Below the pieces are notes generated by a model. The model saw only the letters and a program-made list of their open reading frames with translations, had not been told where the DNA came from and ran no database searches. The position numbers were made by a program, and so were the translations under genes. From positions 1 to 8,184 of the forward strand of contig JAJTDX010000131.1 of assembly GCA_021298235.1 (NCBI GenBank): 8,184 bases of DNA. Reading direction: 5' to 3'. Positions 6,886 through 8,184 of this stretch are shown here, in pieces; the stretch's first letter is position 1, and each line of letters begins with the position of its first letter. This DNA comes from Cryomorphaceae bacterium. GTDB taxonomy: Bacteria > Bacteroidota > Bacteroidia > Flavobacteriales > Crocinitomicaceae.

Positions 6886-7497
6886 ATGCAACATTTTTTT
6901 TCGGGAAGCAAAGACAAGAACAAATTAGATGCTGGATGTGACGAAGCCGGACGCGGTTGCCTTGCCGGTCCTGTCGTTGCAGCAGCAGTTGTCTTGCCAG
7001 CTGATTTCAAGCATCCTTTTCTGAATGATTCCAAAAAGCTAAGTAAAAAACAAAGAGATGCACTGCGTCCTTTGATTGAAAAAGAGGCTTTAAGCTTTGG
7101 TGTTGGGTTCGTGAGCCACGAGGAAATCGATGAAATAAATATCCTGAGGGCAAGCTTCCTCGCGATGCACAAGGCATTAGATCAGCTATCTTTAACCCCA
7201 GACATTATTCTCATCGACGGAAACAGATTTGACCCATATCACACTCTCCCCCATAAATGTGTTGTCAAAGGAGACGCTACCTTTTTGAGTATTGCTGCTG
7301 CATCCGTTTTAGCAAAAACATATCGAGATGAATATATGTTAAAACTGCACAACTCATTCCCGGAGTATCATTGGAACAAAAACAAAGGTTATCCCACTCT
7401 AGAGCACAGGAATGCCATTAAAGTGTTCGGAGAAACTGAGTGGCACAGAAAATCTTTCACACTTCTATCTCCCAACCAGCTCAGCTTGTTTGATTAA
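6886..7497 (+). CDS. rnhB: Ribonuclease HII
   Basis: RNase HII cuts the RNA strand of RNA-DNA hybrids and removes single ribonucleotides from DNA, starting ribonucleotide excision repair. All four acidic metal ligands are present: Asp19 and Glu20 in GCDEAGRG, Asp111 in LIDGN and Asp130 in [16 protein letters not shown] (22-24) and Tyr169 of NKGYPT provide the junction-recognition elements. NDSKKLS (47-53) and the late HRKSF are also typical. The ATG at 6886 gives 203 residues with about 17 before GCDE, normal for the family; a TTG at 6850 would add 12 atypical residues and overlap the divergent promoter region. The protein ends in NQLSLFD, matching the beta-sliding-clamp motif QL(S/D)LF, which suggests recruitment to the replication clamp. 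No Shine-Dalgarno precedes the start, and a TAAATTTA at 6833-6840 is only a near match to the -7 consensus. Confidence 0.95.
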   Translation: MQHFFSGSKDKNKLDAGCDEAGRGCLAGPVVAAAVVLPADFKHPFLNDSKKLSKKQRDALRPLIEKEALSFGVGFVSHEEIDEINILRASFLAMHKALDQLSLTPDIILIDGNRFDPYHTLPHKCVVKGDATFLSIAAASVLAKTYRDEYMLKLHNSFPEYHWNKNKGYPTLEHRNAIKVFGETEWHRKSFTLLSPNQLSLFD

Positions 7498-7553
7498 ACA
7501 AGCGAATGTTCATTAGATTACAAAAAGTGTGTAAATTCATCCCTTCATTCCTC

Positions 7554-7561
7554 TAATTTTG
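7554..7561 (+). promoter_or_regulatory. Candidate -7 element for the right-edge gene
   Basis: TAATTTTG matches TAnnTTTG exactly in the 79-bp gap after rnhB and ends 15 bases before the ATG at 7577. Transcription would start around 7568, giving a very short leader. No good -33 TTG is seen at 17-20 bases upstream. No terminator hairpin is visible after rnhB, so read-through from rnhB is also possible. Confidence 0.35.
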
Positions 7562-7576
7562 GCTTAACCGGAACTT

Positions 7577-8184
7577 ATGTTCGCAAGATATCTTTTCATT
7601 GCACTCGGGATTGCCAGCCTGCTTTGGGTAGGCTACGTGGCTGCTGACCTCATTGATCAGCGAAATGCATTTGCTCCAACGTCTGTATTTGGGAAAGAAG
7701 ATGGAAAAGTACTTATTCTTAATCGTCTTGATGAAACCGAAATCCAAGGCTTGCCTTTCAAAACAATTCCCAAAAACAGGGAGATTATTCAGCTATTCAA
7801 ACCGTTAATAAAAGAAATAACCGGTCTTTACATCAGTGCCTCTAGAAGGGTAATTCTTATGGAAACTGCCAATGAATGGAGTAAGAATGACGTAAACGAG
7901 TTATTAAAAAAAACCGGTATAAAGTTTAAATCCACCAATTTTCGTTCATTCGAGTTTGGAGGTTACATAATCGAATACCATAAAAACGCACTCTATTTCC
8001 ATGACGAAAACATCAAAACCAGTATAGATGAATCGTGGGGTAATTTCGATCGAAAAGCCAGTGTTGCGATCGTTGAATTTTCAGGAAATCAACCAACAGT
8101 CTTCGAAGTTTACCTTCGTGGTAAAGGAAAGGTAGAGTTTATTACAAAAAACCTGGAAAAACTTAAGGGAAAACAGATTGATGA
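7577..8184 (+). CDS. Membrane-anchored protein of unknown function, 3' end outside the window
   Basis: An open frame starts at ATG 7577 and runs without a stop to the edge (202 codons plus 2 bases), so the C-terminus is missing. Residues 5-23 form one hydrophobic segment (LFIALGIASLLWVGYVA) after a single Arg, consistent with an N-terminal signal anchor and the rest in the periplasm. The following part has beta-strand and helix alternation (KVLILNRL, LYISASRRVILMETA, FEFGGYIIEYH, ASVAIVEFSG, FEVYLRG) and ends with a Lys-rich stretch at the edge. No catalytic motif is visible. The layout (anchor plus large periplasmic part) resembles uncharacterised Bacteroidota DUF3352-like proteins, but this is a weak impression. 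Conserved spacing and the upstream TAATTTTG support a real gene. Confidence 0.8.
   Translation, partial: MFARYLFIALGIASLLWVGYVAADLIDQRNAFAPTSVFGKEDGKVLILNRLDETEIQGLPFKTIPKNREIIQLFKPLIKEITGLYISASRRVILMETANEWSKNDVNELLKKTGIKFKSTNFRSFEFGGYIIEYHKNALYFHDENIKTSIDESWGNFDRKASVAIVEFSGNQPTVFEVYLRGKGKVEFITKNLEKLKGKQID

Noticed and set aside
1..8184. CRISPR arrays, insertion sequences, tRNA or rRNA genes, defence systems
   Set aside because: No regular repeats, transposase motifs, cloverleaf or rRNA segments were seen on either strand; the gaps between genes are all short.

Overview
The window looks like chromosomal DNA of a Bacteroidota bacterium, probably a flavobacteria-like marine or freshwater lineage. 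The signs are a secreted subtilase with SprB-type repeats and a C-terminal type IX secretion sorting domain, a DUF4920 protein, absence of usable Shine-Dalgarno sequences before the genes, TAnnTTTG-like promoter elements, and AT-rich intergenic DNA. No mobile element, CRISPR array, rRNA or tRNA is visible, so this is mostly ordinary chromosome. The most unusual locus is a broken acyl-CoA dehydrogenase gene.

Layout. Positions 1-143 hold the tail of an unidentified upstream unit, ending in a hairpin plus T-run (78-111), then a possible promoter at 128-135. A rightward block follows: T9SS-exported S8 protease (144-2303), NOL1/NOP2/Sun-family RsmF-like rRNA m5C methyltransferase (GTG start, 2308-3651) and an unrecognised lipoprotein (3648-4271, overlapping the methyltransferase stop as ATGA). 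The tight spacing suggests cotranscription, although the functions seem unrelated. After a 75-bp gap with a 12-bp perfect palindrome comes an acyl-CoA dehydrogenase of the long (~600-residue) type (4347-5925). It has lost roughly 70-75 internal codons and shifted frame near 5142, so it now reads as two open halves.

Two leftward genes follow, convergent with the dehydrogenase: a DUF4920 periplasmic or secreted protein (5955-6425) and a small exported protein of unknown function (6461-6826). Divergent from these is rnhB (best start 6886, end 7497), encoding RNase HII with an intact catalytic set and a C-terminal NQLSLFD that looks like a beta-clamp-binding peptide. The right end carries the first 202 codons of a membrane-anchored protein of unknown function (7577 to the window edge).

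Most genes appear to be independent housekeeping or envelope functions. I did not find a convincing new multi-gene system. The points worth following are the dehydrogenase deletion, the clamp-binding tail on RNase HII, the unrecognised lipoprotein coupled to the rRNA methyltransferase, and the uncharacterised exported pair.
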